From positions 1 to 5,444 of the forward strand of contig JAURXW010000526.1 in assembly GCA_030654205.1 (NCBI GenBank): a stretch of 5,444 nucleotides of DNA, read 5' to 3'. Positions 5,444-5,444 of the stretch are shown one piece after another. This stretch comes from Bacteriovorax sp. Lineage in GTDB: Bacteria; Bdellovibrionota; Bacteriovoracia; Bacteriovoracales; Bacteriovoracaceae. A program made the translations under genes and the position numbers. The notes below the pieces were generated by a model. That model made no database searches, was not told where the DNA came from, and worked only from the letters and a program-made list of their open reading frames with translations. Positions within the stretch are counted from its first letter, which is position 1; every line of letters starts with the position of its first letter.

Positions 5444-5444
5444 G

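Noticed and set aside
1..5444. CRISPR array, tRNA, rRNA, insertion sequence or attachment site
   Set aside because: I saw no regularly spaced repeats, no cloverleaf-like or rRNA-like sequence, no transposase motif and no terminal inverted repeats with target duplications.

Overview
This AT-rich window comes from a Gram-negative bacterium that invests heavily in signal transduction. The chemoreceptor hairpin tip and the HD-GYP response regulator architecture look like those of predatory Bdellovibrionota (Bdellovibrio, Bacteriovorax, Halobacteriovorax). That placement is a family-level impression, not a demonstrated one.

Layout. From 1 to about 814 on the minus strand lies the N-terminal half of a membrane-bound sensor, very probably a histidine kinase. 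It has two transmembrane helices flanking an extracytoplasmic sensor domain and is cut by the window edge just as a phospho-acceptor (HisKA) region would begin. Divergently, 955-1656 (+) encodes a complete pirin-family cupin with all four metal ligands. Convergent with it, six bases away, 1663-2661 (-) encodes the cytoplasmic signalling part of a methyl-accepting chemotaxis protein. Its upstream frame still encodes a transmembrane helix but has no usable start codon, so the receptor has lost its N-terminus.

From about 2830 to 3430 there is no intact gene. The stretch looks like a graveyard of gene fragments: a short piece resembling the N-box and G1-box of a histidine kinase ATPase domain on the minus strand, and a plus-strand relic that two single-base homopolymer changes would turn into one reading frame.

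Two plus-strand response regulator genes follow. 3445-3855 is a stand-alone receiver domain, started at TTG behind a good ribosome binding site, that has lost the phosphorylatable aspartate and the conserved lysine. 4049-5425 is a receiver plus linker plus HD-GYP-type protein with a canonical phosphorylation pocket and a partly divergent HD-GYP domain. Between them sit two sigma70-like promoters. The proximal one puts transcription start at or beside the ATG, predicting a leaderless mRNA, and an 8-bp perfect tandem repeat lies just upstream of its -35 box.

Together the genes suggest a locus of sensory proteins (sensor kinase, chemoreceptor, pseudo-receiver, putative c-di-GMP-hydrolysing response regulator) that has suffered deletions in its middle. 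No direct link between the kinase and either regulator can be proved from this window. The most interesting parts are the phosphorylation-incompetent receiver, the promoter architecture of the HD-GYP gene, and the decay zone.
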